This document shows positions 9,585 through 18,598 of a stretch of 64,000 bases of DNA, piece by piece (within the stretch, counting starts at the first letter, position 1; each line of letters opens with the position of its first letter). This DNA comes from JAGRAX01 sp041391365 (GTDB lineage Bacteria > Bdellovibrionota_G > JALEGL01 > JAGRMV01): positions 310,001-374,000 of the forward strand of contig JAWKOC010000002.1 of assembly GCA_041391365.1 (NCBI GenBank), written 5' to 3'. The notes under the pieces are model-generated. The model had not been told where the DNA came from. It saw only the letters and a list, made by a program, of their open reading frames with translations, and made no database searches. The position numbers and the translations under genes are program-made.

Positions 9585-10551
9585 ATTCTTTGTAGCGTTT
9601 TAGATTCTCTTCTTTTTGAAACCAAGAAATTGTTTTGCGAAGACCCTCTTCCAATCCATAAATTCCCTTGAAACTCGTCATTTCATAGAACATTGATGGA
9701 TTACATAGAAGTCTTTCCACTTCAGATTTTTCTGGTCTAAGACGTTCTTTTTTCTGGAGAACAGTTACTTCTTTTTCCATCAATTTAGCAATAAGATTTA
9801 CCGTATCCAAGATGGAAATTTCTCGATTTGATCCATAATTGAGAATATGACCGTAAGTATCTAATTTAGAAATCTCTATGAAAGCCTGCGCAGTGTCTTG
9901 GACGTAATTGAAATCTCTGGTCGCTTGTATGTTTCCCAACTCAATTTCACTTTTTCCATTGGAGATTTGAGTGATGATGGTGGGGATCACGGCTCGATTT
10001 GACTGCCTAGGACCAAATGTGTTGAACGGCCTAAGAATATTTAAAGGTAAGTCATACGAATAATAGTAGCTCATGGCAATGGCATCTGCACCAATTTTTG
10101 AAGCACTGTAGGGAGATTGAGGTTGTAGAGGGTGCTTTTCATCGATCGGAACATATCGAGCCGTTCCATAGACCTCACTGGTTGAAGTCAAGATGATTTT
10201 TTTGACATGATTGCGCAGGGAAGCTTCGCAAATGTTCTGGGTTCCCAAAACATTTGTCTCCAGATAACTTCTCGCTGCGTGGTAAGAGTATGGAATTGCA
10301 ATCAACGCAGCCAAATGAAATACAACATCCACCTCTTTGCATAGAGAGTTGCAAAAAAAAGGATCTCGAATGTCTCCAGATGCGACTTCTATGCGCTCTC
10401 TTACTGATTTTGGAAAGGTCTCAATCCAGCCATGATCATTGAAAGAGTTGTATTGAGCCAAGGCTTTTACGTTGCAATCCTCAGCGACAAGGCTTTCAAC
10501 AAGGTGAGATCCGATGAAGCCATCAGCACCTGTAACTAAACATGTCGTCAC
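9568..10551 (-). CDS. legB: LegB-type NDP-GlcNAc 4,6-dehydratase (extended SDR)
   Basis: Extended short-chain dehydrogenase that makes the 4-keto-6-deoxy intermediate for LegC. Visible are GADGFIGSH (residues 8-16), LTSTSEVYGT around 121-130 and the catalytic PYSASK (Y148, K152). The start is a GTG at 10551 preceded by a strong GGAGG six bases upstream; the frame is open farther but carries no ribosome site. With PtmE in the same operon the substrate is probably GDP-GlcNAc, as in Campylobacter; a UDP-linked route as in Legionella is the alternative. The gene follows the PIG-L deacetylase after an ~115-base gap. Confidence 0.87.
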   Translation of the reverse strand: MTTCLVTGADGFIGSHLVESLVAEDCNVKALAQYNSFNDHGWIETFPKSVRERIEVASGDIRDPFFCNSLCKEVDVVFHLAALIAIPYSYHAARSYLETNVLGTQNICEASLRNHVKKIILTSTSEVYGTARYVPIDEKHPLQPQSPYSASKIGADAIAMSYYYSYDLPLNILRPFNTFGPRQSNRAVIPTIITQISNGKSEIELGNIQATRDFNYVQDTAQAFIEISKLDTYGHILNYGSNREISILDTVNLIAKLMEKEVTVLQKKERLRPEKSEVERLLCNPSMFYEMTSFKGIYGLEEGLRKTISWFQKEENLKRYKEYEYNI

Positions 10552-10665
10552 TCTAATCCTCCGACTCTTTGCCAAAACGGCCAATCAGTAAATATCGAAA
10601 GGTTCATAGATGTATCTAAGAAGACTAACTTTTTCAATGCCTTTCTCTTAAAAAAGGCAAAAAGA

Positions 10666-11343
10666 TTAGAAAATTCTGGTTTTGATCATCATAAATGCTT
10701 CTGCGTATTTGTACCCTGAACTTCCACCTCGATATTTTGAAAGAGCTTCAATGTTTTCTAAGCTTCTGGGGAACGGTGGCGGAGCAATTTCAGATTTGTA
10801 AATCTTCATAATATCTAATTTTTTTTCAATGTATGGTTCAATATTCACAAAATAATTGGGTTGAAAAGATTGATGAGAGCTTTGTAAGGCAAAATCAGTT
10901 TCTGATAGAGTTTCCATGCAAAAGATTGATTCAATAAATGGCAATCGAAAGGATTTCAGAATAGGGAAAAAACACTCAAATGTTCTTTTATGATCTGTAT
11001 GAACATCGCCCCAAAATGGTAAAAAAATATCGTGAGGCTGAATGGTTTCAAGAATAGGTACAAGTTGATCTATGATTTCTTTGTTGGTGTATTGATCCAA
11101 GCGAGTGGCCCCAAAATTGAGTTTATGGATTGAATCAAAGGCATATTTTTGAGATACGGCAGAGATCTCTTGTTCACGAAGATCGATGGATTGTTGCGAA
11201 AAACCCATTTTCGGCTCTGCTTTGGTTACAATTAGCCAATGAACAGAATGACCTTGTTCTTTGTATTTCAAAATGGTTCCACCGGCTCCTAATGTTTCGT
11301 CGTCTGGATGAACTGCTACAATCAATACGTTTTTCATACTCAT
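10666..11343 (-). CDS. PIG-L/LmbE-family N-deacetylase
   Basis: Zn-dependent deacetylase of the PIG-L family. The metal and catalytic motif is AVHPDDETLGAGG (residues 10-22, H12, D14, D15) and the second metal motif is VHTDHK (H115, D117, H118); the 225-residue length is normal. It sits between LegG and LegB and overlaps the LegG stop by four bases, so it is part of the legionaminate operon. Such enzymes remove N-acetyl groups from GlcNAc-containing substrates. Here it could deacetylate a pathway intermediate or the finished nonulosonate so that another acyl group can be placed. That role is inference; it is not a core Leg enzyme. Confidence 0.85.
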   Translation of the reverse strand: MSMKNVLIVAVHPDDETLGAGGTILKYKEQGHSVHWLIVTKAEPKMGFSQQSIDLREQEISAVSQKYAFDSIHKLNFGATRLDQYTNKEIIDQLVPILETIQPHDIFLPFWGDVHTDHKRTFECFFPILKSFRLPFIESIFCMETLSETDFALQSSHQSFQPNYFVNIEPYIEKKLDIMKIYKSEIAPPPFPRSLENIEALSKYRGGSSGYKYAEAFMMIKTRIF

Positions 11344-12503
11344 GGTTCTAAAGGATCTTCTTTCTTTAGCAACAATTTAGTGAAATCCATTGAACGAATG
11401 ATTTCGATGGCTCGATCTGCACTTCCGCCACTTCCATAAATGTTTTTTGCTCCCTTTACATTTTCATCAATGAATTTTTGATCCAAAGCTTTTTCTATGC
11501 CTCGTAGGATCGAGGTATTGTCAGAGTCAACAAAAAGAACATTTTTAGACGCACTTCTTCCTTTTTGTCTCATTCCTACATTGATAGCAGGAATAGGGAT
11601 GCTCGCGGCCTCAGCTATACCAGAGGACGAATTGCCAACAATCATTGAAGCATTTTTGTAAAGGCTGATAAAAATCTCTCTTGGAAGAGACTTGTATGTA
11701 TGTATTTTTTTAGAGCCAGACTGCTTTTCAATAGTATCAATGATGGATTGAGAGGAGGGGTCACTGTTTGGATAGCTCAAAAAACAAAAAATGTTTTTTT
11801 TGGATAAGTTATTCAAAATATTTTGCAAAATTTCTCCACCGATATTTTTTTCTTCTACTGTGGGATGAAAAATAACCACAGCATATTTCTCAGGAAGCTG
11901 ATTGCGTTTGAAATAATGGCATAACTCCTCAAGGGTAGCTTCCTTTTCATGGTAAAAATTATCCAGAGCTATGCTACCGATGTTGAAGATCCTATGTAAA
12001 GGCTCGCCAATTTTTGCCAGCCGTTCCGCATGAATGTTGCAACATGTAAAGAGAATGGTTGAAAGTTTTGAGACTGCGTGTCTAATGGGATTATCAATAT
12101 AGCCGTCCCTTGTGTGATCTCCCGCGTAAAAATGTGCTGAGGGAATTCCCAAGTATCCGCAAACAGTAGCTGCAACAATTGTATCTTCTCGATCTCCAGC
12201 ATAGGTGACTAGATCTGGTTTTTTCTGATCCAAGTATTCGATCAAATGATTGAACAAAATAGATGCAGAAATGCAACGATCTTTCATTTGATCACCATCG
12301 AATATAGTCTTGACTTTCATTCCAATGGGAATTCGATCTTCTTCAATAAGATCAATGGTTTCTCCAAATTTGGTCTCTAGATGCATTCCAGACGCTACAA
12401 GAGAAATATCAAACTCACTCGACCGAGCCATTTTTCGATACATCGGGCTCAGTAAATCATAGTCAGATCGAGTGCTTGTTATGCCAATGATTTTTTTTCT
12501 CAT
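11340..12503 (-). CDS. legG: Hydrolysing 2-epimerase LegG (NeuC family)
   Basis: Removes the nucleotide from NDP-2,4-diacetamido-sugar while inverting C2, releasing the hexose used by LegI. NeuC/LegG features are the N-terminal ITSTRSDYDLL, the central YAGDHTRDGYIDNPIRHAVSKLS region and the C-terminal VGNSSSGIAEAAS nucleotide-binding motif. The ATG at 12503 overlaps the preceding GNAT stop by one base (TGATG), which fixes the start and gives 387 residues, normal for the family. It is the second gene of the operon and is coupled directly to the PIG-L gene. Confidence 0.86.
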   Translation of the reverse strand: MRKKIIGITSTRSDYDLLSPMYRKMARSSEFDISLVASGMHLETKFGETIDLIEEDRIPIGMKVKTIFDGDQMKDRCISASILFNHLIEYLDQKKPDLVTYAGDREDTIVAATVCGYLGIPSAHFYAGDHTRDGYIDNPIRHAVSKLSTILFTCCNIHAERLAKIGEPLHRIFNIGSIALDNFYHEKEATLEELCHYFKRNQLPEKYAVVIFHPTVEEKNIGGEILQNILNNLSKKNIFCFLSYPNSDPSSQSIIDTIEKQSGSKKIHTYKSLPREIFISLYKNASMIVGNSSSGIAEAASIPIPAINVGMRQKGRSASKNVLFVDSDNTSILRGIEKALDQKFIDENVKGAKNIYGSGGSADRAIEIIRSMDFTKLLLKKEDPLEP

Positions 12504-13465
12504 CAAAAAATATCCGAATCCATAAAGCGATAGTGCCAATTGGAATAAGACAATAGCTCTGACTGTTTGTCTTTCTCACACAAAGGGATGCACCCAAGAT
12601 AGCTATTGAAAATGCTTTCTGAAAAGCCTAATTTTTCCATCATCAGATGTTCTGTTGAATGTAGATTGGACCACAAATTAATTCCATCATAGCCTAGAGA
12701 CAGCAGATTTTGGATACAAGATGAGAAAAGTTCCACATTGAATGTGGGGCTGTCCCAAAAAATTTCCATAATATCTATACTAGATCCATATTTCTTAAAG
12801 ATGATAGATATTTGCTCTTTATCATTCAAAGAAGAACTCGCTACATGGTAACCACAAATTGGGTTGTCTATCAACCTCCACTTTAAATGATCGACGTCCC
12901 TTGAAAGGTTTATTGGGCGATCACCGATACAGAATTTTTCTTTTGGAAGAAAAGATGTCGAACAGATTTCCTCAACATTGTGGGAAATGCTCTCCGATGG
13001 AATTATTCCTCGAAAAGAGGTTTTCTCCAGTCTAAAAACTGTCGAAGCACACAAATCTACCCAACCCAGGTTTTTTCTAAATCCGTAATGTGAGTTACGG
13101 TTTGCAAACCCATAGATGCCTATAAATCCTTCTTCTTTCAGTCTCGCATAGAGAGCTTTAGCTAACAACGTAAAATATCCTTTTCCTTGGTGAGAAGGGT
13201 GAGTCATTGTCATGTTTGACAAGGCAATCTGTTCATCCTGACCAAAAAAAGAGAGCTTAACCGGGGAAACTGCATAGTACCCAGCAAGTTCATTTCCTTC
13301 CATGATATAGGCTATATAGGTTCGTTCTGAACTTGGGTTGTTTTGAAATCTCCATTTCCAACCCTCTCTATGGAAAGATTTACCAAATGCCGATGAAAAA
13401 GTTTGCTCGATATGATGTAGGTCCAACGGTTTTTCATCAAAAAAATGGATCTGTGGGCTGCTCAT
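12503..13465 (-). CDS. GNAT-family N-acyltransferase, first gene of the legionaminate operon
   Basis: The GNAT acetyl-CoA-binding motif is visible as THPSHQGKGYFTLLAKAL near residues 93-110, followed by GFANRNSHYGFRKNLGW, a pattern seen in GNATs that act on small amines. The C-terminal ~150 residues form a second, less obvious domain, so the protein is about twice the size of a minimal GNAT. I prefer the ATG at 13465 (320 residues); an in-frame TTG at 13513 is possible but has no ribosome site. Its place at the head of a sugar operon that also contains a deacetylase suggests it acylates a sugar amine; the substrate is unknown. Confidence 0.75.
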   Translation of the reverse strand: MSSPQIHFFDEKPLDLHHIEQTFSSAFGKSFHREGWKWRFQNNPSSERTYIAYIMEGNELAGYYAVSPVKLSFFGQDEQIALSNMTMTHPSHQGKGYFTLLAKALYARLKEEGFIGIYGFANRNSHYGFRKNLGWVDLCASTVFRLEKTSFRGIIPSESISHNVEEICSTSFLPKEKFCIGDRPINLSRDVDHLKWRLIDNPICGYHVASSSLNDKEQISIIFKKYGSSIDIMEIFWDSPTFNVELFSSCIQNLLSLGYDGINLWSNLHSTEHLMMEKLGFSESIFNSYLGCIPLCEKDKQSELLSYSNWHYRFMDSDIF

Positions 13466-13607
13466 AGTGTGAATATATAACTTTTTTGGATTGCCCTGGG
13501 AATGAAAAAACAATTTTCTGAGAAAGTAAGGTAGTTTTTATTCGATGCTCCAAAAACGAGTGTTTTCGATGTTCAAATCTGGGTTACATGATATGTAGGA
13601 TTATCGA

Positions 13608-14747
13608 GTGTGGCGTCCAAGTATGTCTAAAAAAAATCTTGCTATAATTCTTTGCTGTCTAGAAGCAGAGAAGAACGTGGACGTTTCAACAAAGGAAAAT
13701 TACTATTCGGAAGAAAATCATTTCTTTTTTTTTCGTATTCTCCATTTTTTTAAAATATATCAAAGGTTTCCGACGTGGGCGGTGAATGTGTTTTTCTTCT
13801 GTTTTTCACTTTCATTTGTTCTGCTAGGTCTATTCTATCCGTTTTGGATTCTTGTTCGAAATTGTTTTAAAAGAAGTCATAAAAACTTGCCTTCTAAAAT
13901 AGAATTTCTCAAATTAAATTTTTGCTCACATTATCGCCGGCTTGAACTTGATGGAGAGCACGAGTCGGTGTTTTGGTTCCATAAAAACAGCCTACTGAAA
14001 GAAAAGTACCCAGTCGATATTAGCAGTTTTTTCGCTCTGTCGGACGTCAACCACTATTTTAGAATTTTCTTCAGCACGATATTTGAATTGATTCAAAAGA
14101 AATCGATGCAATTTTTTTGCTACTTGTCGATGGTCCCCGATCTAATCATTGTATTGATGGTTTTGAATAAGGTTTCTCCCGATCGTGTAAGCTGGGCCAA
14201 TCATTATGATCGTTGGTCATATTTATTTGACCGTGTATTTACTCGCTCTATAAATACCCTCTATCAACATGGAATTTTTACTACCCAAGTAGGAAGATTT
14301 TCTAAATTGCAATCTATCCACAGAGTTGTTTTGAAATGGCACGCTTCGGAGAAAATTGTAAGACAGTTGTTGAAGGATCCAGCAAAAACTATTTTTGAAG
14401 TGCATGCTGAAAAACTTCTATTTCAAAAAGTAGGCGAAAATAAAAGATCTATATTCGTGGTGGGAAGAAATTTCGATTTGGACGGTTTTAAATATCTGTT
14501 GGTAAAATTGTGTGACCAGCCCTATCTGGATAAAGTGTATTTCAAATCTCACCCTCTGATCACAAATTTTAGCATCAAAGGATTGAATAAAATTGAAATG
14601 GTTGATGTATTGATAGATGTTCCACTATATATTTCTTATCATTCTTCGTTGGCGCTTGACTTGCAAGAGCATGGTAAGAATGTAATTTTTACCGATGGAA
14701 AAGAAACATCACAAGTTTTAAAAGATATAGAGTCTTTTTTTGAATAA
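13608..14747 (+). CDS. Unrecognised surface-glycan protein, possible GT-B nonulosonyltransferase
   Basis: I do not recognise the family with certainty. There is one strong hydrophobic stretch near residues 60-85 and a second hydrophobic region near 155-180; the rest looks soluble. The C-terminal third has YFKSHPL (H315, P316) and, about 30 residues on, ISYHSSLALDL (S346, S347). An HP motif followed by a Ser/Thr pair is the layout of GT-B bacterial sialyl- and polysialyltransferases, but the upstream acidic D/E-D/E-G motif is not obvious. The GTG at 13608 has AGGA seven bases upstream; an ATG at 13623 is the alternative. It is divergent from the legionaminate operon and convergent with 14750. 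Base composition is very AT-rich. Confidence 0.5.
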   Translation: MWRPSMSKKNLAIILCCLEAEKNVDVSTKENYYSEENHFFFFRILHFFKIYQRFPTWAVNVFFFCFSLSFVLLGLFYPFWILVRNCFKRSHKNLPSKIEFLKLNFCSHYRRLELDGEHESVFWFHKNSLLKEKYPVDISSFFALSDVNHYFRIFFSTIFELIQKKSMQFFCYLSMVPDLIIVLMVLNKVSPDRVSWANHYDRWSYLFDRVFTRSINTLYQHGIFTTQVGRFSKLQSIHRVVLKWHASEKIVRQLLKDPAKTIFEVHAEKLLFQKVGENKRSIFVVGRNFDLDGFKYLLVKLCDQPYLDKVYFKSHPLITNFSIKGLNKIEMVDVLIDVPLYISYHSSLALDLQEHGKNVIFTDGKETSQVLKDIESFFE

Positions 14748-14749
14748 TT

Positions 14750-15847
14750 CTACAGAGTACGTTTGTTTGAGAGGTACATGATATCCATCAATAGCAATGC
14801 TGTGAAAATGGTGATCATCGCAAAAAATGACAATAATAAATTATTTTTCTGTAGATTCTCGATAAGAGCTCTGTTTGTAACCAAAATACAATTGGTTTGA
14901 TTTGACTGAAGCTGATTCAACTCGTTTTGAAGATTTTCCAATTGTCGTTTTGAAAATATTTTGTTGTTTTGATCAAATTCAACAAAAAGATCTTTTTTGG
15001 GTGTTATCAGAAGTTTCTCAAATAGTTTAGTTTCCCCGTCTATGGCTTTGACTGAGGCGGTTAAAGTGTCAATCTCCTCAGAGATAAGTCTTTCATTGTT
15101 TTTGATGAAAGCAATAAACTGGCTGCTTCCAAGTGTGAGAAACGGTGCAATTTCAGTGTGCAGTAATAGCAAGGTTTCTTGGTCACTTTTTTGATCTTTG
15201 CTCATTTCGGATAAATTTTGAAAAAAATCATAATTATTTATTTCTACACCACTGTTAGATGGGTTGATTGATACAAACTTATCTTTGTGTGCAACGAGCG
15301 TGTTGAAATACTCTCTTTTCACTTCTAGCTTTTGAATATTTCCAATGAGAGCATCCTTCTCTTTTTCTCTTTTGGAAAGTTTCTCGCTAATTTTATTTTT
15401 ATAAATGATGATATTGAATGCATCATCCATAGATCGAATCAAATTGTTTTTGAGTTCAGCTGATTGAGCTAAATTTTCTTTGGTTAGTTTGAATGAAGTT
15501 TTAAAATAAAGAAAATCTTTCTCTCTTCCGCCATTTGTAGTTCTATCTTTGTCTTCATCGGCAAAGTACTGAAAGGTAAAAACTTTTTTTCGAAAAGATT
15601 TTTTTCTCATTTTTTCAAAAATGTCTTTTTGATAGCCGAGGTTGTTGATGAAGATGTTATCTAGCAGATCTTGTTGAGTATTCCATACAAAGATGCCCTC
15701 GATCAGGTTGAGATCAAAAATAGAATCATTTTTGACCTTAAAAACATAGGACAGATCGTAAATTCTTTTTGATTTGTGCAAGAAAGCAAAGGAAGCTATG
15801 CCGATCAAAAGGGAAGAAATAGCATAAAAAACGATTCTCTTTCTCAT
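14750..15847 (-). CDS. Two-TM coiled-coil membrane protein, Wzz/KpsE-like topology
   Basis: The protein has a membrane segment near residues 5-23 and another near 336-357, with a long charged region between them rich in Lys, Glu and Gln that should form coiled coils in the periplasm. That is the topology of polysaccharide co-polymerases (Wzz, KpsE), which set chain length or help export. The length (365) also fits. However, I do not see the proline-rich motif usually found next to the second membrane segment of Wzz, so I keep the call at topology level. It lies beside the Wzy-like polymerase gene on the opposite strand, a fitting partner. Confidence 0.55.
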   Translation of the reverse strand: MRKRIVFYAISSLLIGIASFAFLHKSKRIYDLSYVFKVKNDSIFDLNLIEGIFVWNTQQDLLDNIFINNLGYQKDIFEKMRKKSFRKKVFTFQYFADEDKDRTTNGGREKDFLYFKTSFKLTKENLAQSAELKNNLIRSMDDAFNIIIYKNKISEKLSKREKEKDALIGNIQKLEVKREYFNTLVAHKDKFVSINPSNSGVEINNYDFFQNLSEMSKDQKSDQETLLLLHTEIAPFLTLGSSQFIAFIKNNERLISEEIDTLTASVKAIDGETKLFEKLLITPKKDLFVEFDQNNKIFSKRQLENLQNELNQLQSNQTNCILVTNRALIENLQKNNLLLSFFAMITIFTALLLMDIMYLSNKRTL

Positions 15848-15894
15848 GATTTCAATGCTTTACTAAAGTTTTTAACAAAAGTATACAACTGACT

Positions 15895-17214
15895 GTGGCA
15901 AACTTTCTTCTCAAAACCGACCTCGAAAAAATTGTATTTTCGTCTTTGATGGGGGTGATCGTTTTTTTTGGGGGATTTTATTGGTTTGGAGCTCCTGCTC
16001 AGGCTTTTATGGTGGCACTTTTGGCGCAGATGGCAATGAATCCTCCAAAGTTACTGATATCACCAAAATCTATGCTGCTTTGCTACTACTTGCTTTGGTA
16101 TGCGTTTCCCTTGAACTTTTCAGACAATTATACATCCATGGCTTTTGAAGCCTATGATCAGACCAAAAGCATCATTTTTGTCTTTGTTACCTTCCAATTG
16201 GGATATTTTGTAACGAGTTTTCCTTTGAACTTTAAGAAGTCTAATTTTTCGGTCAAAGGGCAGTCGCCAAGGGGTCATATTTGGGTATCAGCCGGTTTGA
16301 TGGCCGCTTTTTTGATGTTGTATGTTCTGAAAACGGGTGGTGTCAGTCGATGGATCCTAGAGGGTGGGAGAAATTTTCTATATCGACAGGGTGCGGGATT
16401 GTTCTATTTGGGGTTTATCTTTTCATTGAATTATATGCTTATTTGCGTTGGTTTTTTATCCCATCGGGATAAAAAACGGGGCTATTTGGCTTTGTCGTTT
16501 CTTCTTGTTGGAATGTTGTCCGTTTTTATAGGAAGCAAAATCAAAATTTTACTTTCGCTTTTGTGTTTAGGGTATCCATTTCTATATGAAAAGAAATTTC
16601 TTACCATCAAAAACATAAAATTCATCGGTTTAGCAGCAGGAATTGTAGTTGTGCTTTTTGCTCTTCGCTATCGAGGTGATCAAAATGTAGGTGCCTACAT
16701 CCAGTATATTACAAAGTACTTCAATACATATGAAGCTCTGTTGATTTCAGTGAGAGATATTGAGCCTCAACCATTTATGACTTTTTTTCTTCCTTTTAAT
16801 AAAATATCTAATCTTCTTTTTGGTACGGATTTACACTATGACCTAAGCCTGTATTTGACGTCCATTTATTATAGTACGCACTACTCAATCAATGCTACTG
16901 TGCAGTGGCCTATTGAAACTGATATGTACTTGAATTTTGGCTATTGGTTTGGGTTACCTGTTTTAGCATTGTTTTTTGCACTTTATAATATGATTTTTTT
17001 CTTTATGATTTCAAGAGGAAATCTTGGAGGACTTTTTTTTGCACTCAATATAGCTCTATATTTTATGGGCCATCTGAGATCATCAGTCATTTATTGGACT
17101 GACTTTTATTATTTTCCAGCGTTGTTGGGAGCCTATGTTCTTCTTTGTAAAATTCCTTTGGTCACTCAATCCCAAAATTTTTCAAAGAATGCGTCAGATG
17201 ATGTAGCCATATGA
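15895..17214 (+). CDS. wzy: Wzy-like oligosaccharide repeat-unit polymerase
   Basis: A 439-residue protein with about eleven hydrophobic segments and a larger loop near residues 265-345, containing YRGDQNVGAYIQYITKYFNTYEA. This is the layout of O-antigen polymerases (Wzy), which join lipid-linked repeat units in the periplasm. The family has almost no conserved sequence, so the call rests on topology and on the flippase gene that follows with a four-base ATGA overlap. The start is a GTG at 15895. It begins a plus-strand run of eight genes that continues with nucleotide-sugar enzymes. Confidence 0.7.
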   Translation: MANFLLKTDLEKIVFSSLMGVIVFFGGFYWFGAPAQAFMVALLAQMAMNPPKLLISPKSMLLCYYLLWYAFPLNFSDNYTSMAFEAYDQTKSIIFVFVTFQLGYFVTSFPLNFKKSNFSVKGQSPRGHIWVSAGLMAAFLMLYVLKTGGVSRWILEGGRNFLYRQGAGLFYLGFIFSLNYMLICVGFLSHRDKKRGYLALSFLLVGMLSVFIGSKIKILLSLLCLGYPFLYEKKFLTIKNIKFIGLAAGIVVVLFALRYRGDQNVGAYIQYITKYFNTYEALLISVRDIEPQPFMTFFLPFNKISNLLFGTDLHYDLSLYLTSIYYSTHYSINATVQWPIETDMYLNFGYWFGLPVLALFFALYNMIFFFMISRGNLGGLFFALNIALYFMGHLRSSVIYWTDFYYFPALLGAYVLLCKIPLVTQSQNFSKNASDDVAI

Positions 17215-18467
17215 ACACAAAAGATTTCCTGAAAATTTTTTTTTCGTATTCTGTGTCACTCTCTTTTGAAAGAGCAAGTCACTTTCTCATGGTTCCAATT
17301 CTCGCATCTTCGCTAACATTACAAGAGATAGGTTTGTTTGGGCTTATGCAAGTCATAGGGAGCATTTTTTCAAATGTTATTAATTTTAATGGCGGTGCGG
17401 GAATCATCAAAGCAGTTCACGAAAATGATCAAGAGCTTCCAAAGGTCTTTGTTTCTTATTTCTATTTGAGTTTTGTGGTGGTTATCCTTTTGCTTCCAGT
17501 GCTAAATATATTTTTCGACAAAGAGTTTATTCAGACAATCCTATTTTTTTCATTTTCACAATCAATGTTTTATTTGTTTGGTGCCTATTTGCGAGCAACT
17601 TTTCAGCACAAATCTTATTCTTTTTTTCTGATTTGTAGGGCATTTTTGAATGTAGGTATTGTGCTTTTTGTAGGGAATATCTATGCAATTTTTAATATTC
17701 TCTCATTTTTCACTACTCTTTTGACATTGTTTTTCTTTTTTACGAATAGTCCAAAGGTACTTTCTTTGTCTAGTTGGAAAGTTTTTAAACCATTGTTTCT
17801 TTTTTCTACATCCCTTTTGGTTCTTCCAGTTTCTCAATGGATCATGAGCTCTGGTGATCGAATTCTGATTAAAAAAATGTTAGATGATAAGCAACTTGGA
17901 ATTTATACATTGGGGTATTCTATCGCCATGTTTCTCATGCTACTCAATGTTGGTTTGGCTCAAGTGCTGCCTCAATATTACATGAAATATTATCATTCTT
18001 GGAAATCCAACGTGAACCGTTTGAAATTTCAAGTGGGATATGCTTTCTTATCTTTTTTCCTTTTTGTGGTTTTATGTGCAGCAGTTGAAGTAAATAATAC
18101 TTGGCTTCACTGGATTCAACAGATTACGGCACAAATCAAATTCTGCATGTTGCTTGCATACCTAGGAATGTATTTCTTAGGACACTACTATTTCTATAGC
18201 AATATTCTGTTTGTAGAATCAAAGGGCGGCATCATTTCCGTCGTTGGGGTCTTGTGTGGGCTTTTAAATTTAGTTATGAATATCTTTATGATTCCAAGTT
18301 GGGGAATTTATGGAGCGGCCGCGAGTACAGTTGTTTGCTATTTTCTCTACCAACTTTTGATAAGCTGCTTTTGTCGCAAATACATTAAACACCATATTTT
18401 TTTGGAACAGGTAGGGATTGTTGTAGGAGCATTGTTCCCGTATGGTTTTTTCCTCTTGATTTGGTGA
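17211..18467 (+). CDS. wzx: Wzx-type polysaccharide flippase
   Basis: A 418-residue polytopic protein with about twelve hydrophobic segments and few charged residues. It carries the MATE/PST-like pattern SGDRILIKKMLDDKQLGIYTLGYSIA in mid-protein, typical of lipopolysaccharide-type flippases that move undecaprenyl-linked repeat units across the inner membrane. It is translationally coupled to the polymerase upstream (ATGA overlap). A second flippase gene lies at 38340, so the window probably supports two glycan pathways. The substrate cannot be read from the sequence. Confidence 0.82.
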   Translation: MNTKDFLKIFFSYSVSLSFERASHFLMVPILASSLTLQEIGLFGLMQVIGSIFSNVINFNGGAGIIKAVHENDQELPKVFVSYFYLSFVVVILLLPVLNIFFDKEFIQTILFFSFSQSMFYLFGAYLRATFQHKSYSFFLICRAFLNVGIVLFVGNIYAIFNILSFFTTLLTLFFFFTNSPKVLSLSSWKVFKPLFLFSTSLLVLPVSQWIMSSGDRILIKKMLDDKQLGIYTLGYSIAMFLMLLNVGLAQVLPQYYMKYYHSWKSNVNRLKFQVGYAFLSFFLFVVLCAAVEVNNTWLHWIQQITAQIKFCMLLAYLGMYFLGHYYFYSNILFVESKGGIISVVGVLCGLLNLVMNIFMIPSWGIYGAAASTVVCYFLYQLLISCFCRKYIKHHIFLEQVGIVVGALFPYGFFLLIW

Positions 18468-18598
18468 TTATATATGGTCGCTGGAGTGTGAAACGTCATC
18501 GTTGTCTTGCTATCAGTCCTTTTATGCATTAAACATAGAAATGTGAGTTCAAATCGTATACTAAATATCCATCTATTCTGAGAAGGTAGGAACAATCG

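Noticed and set aside
18507..18535. TTGCTA and TAAACA with 17-base spacing before the epimerase gene
   Set aside because: The -10 match is poor (three of six), and such matches are expected by chance in AT-rich DNA.
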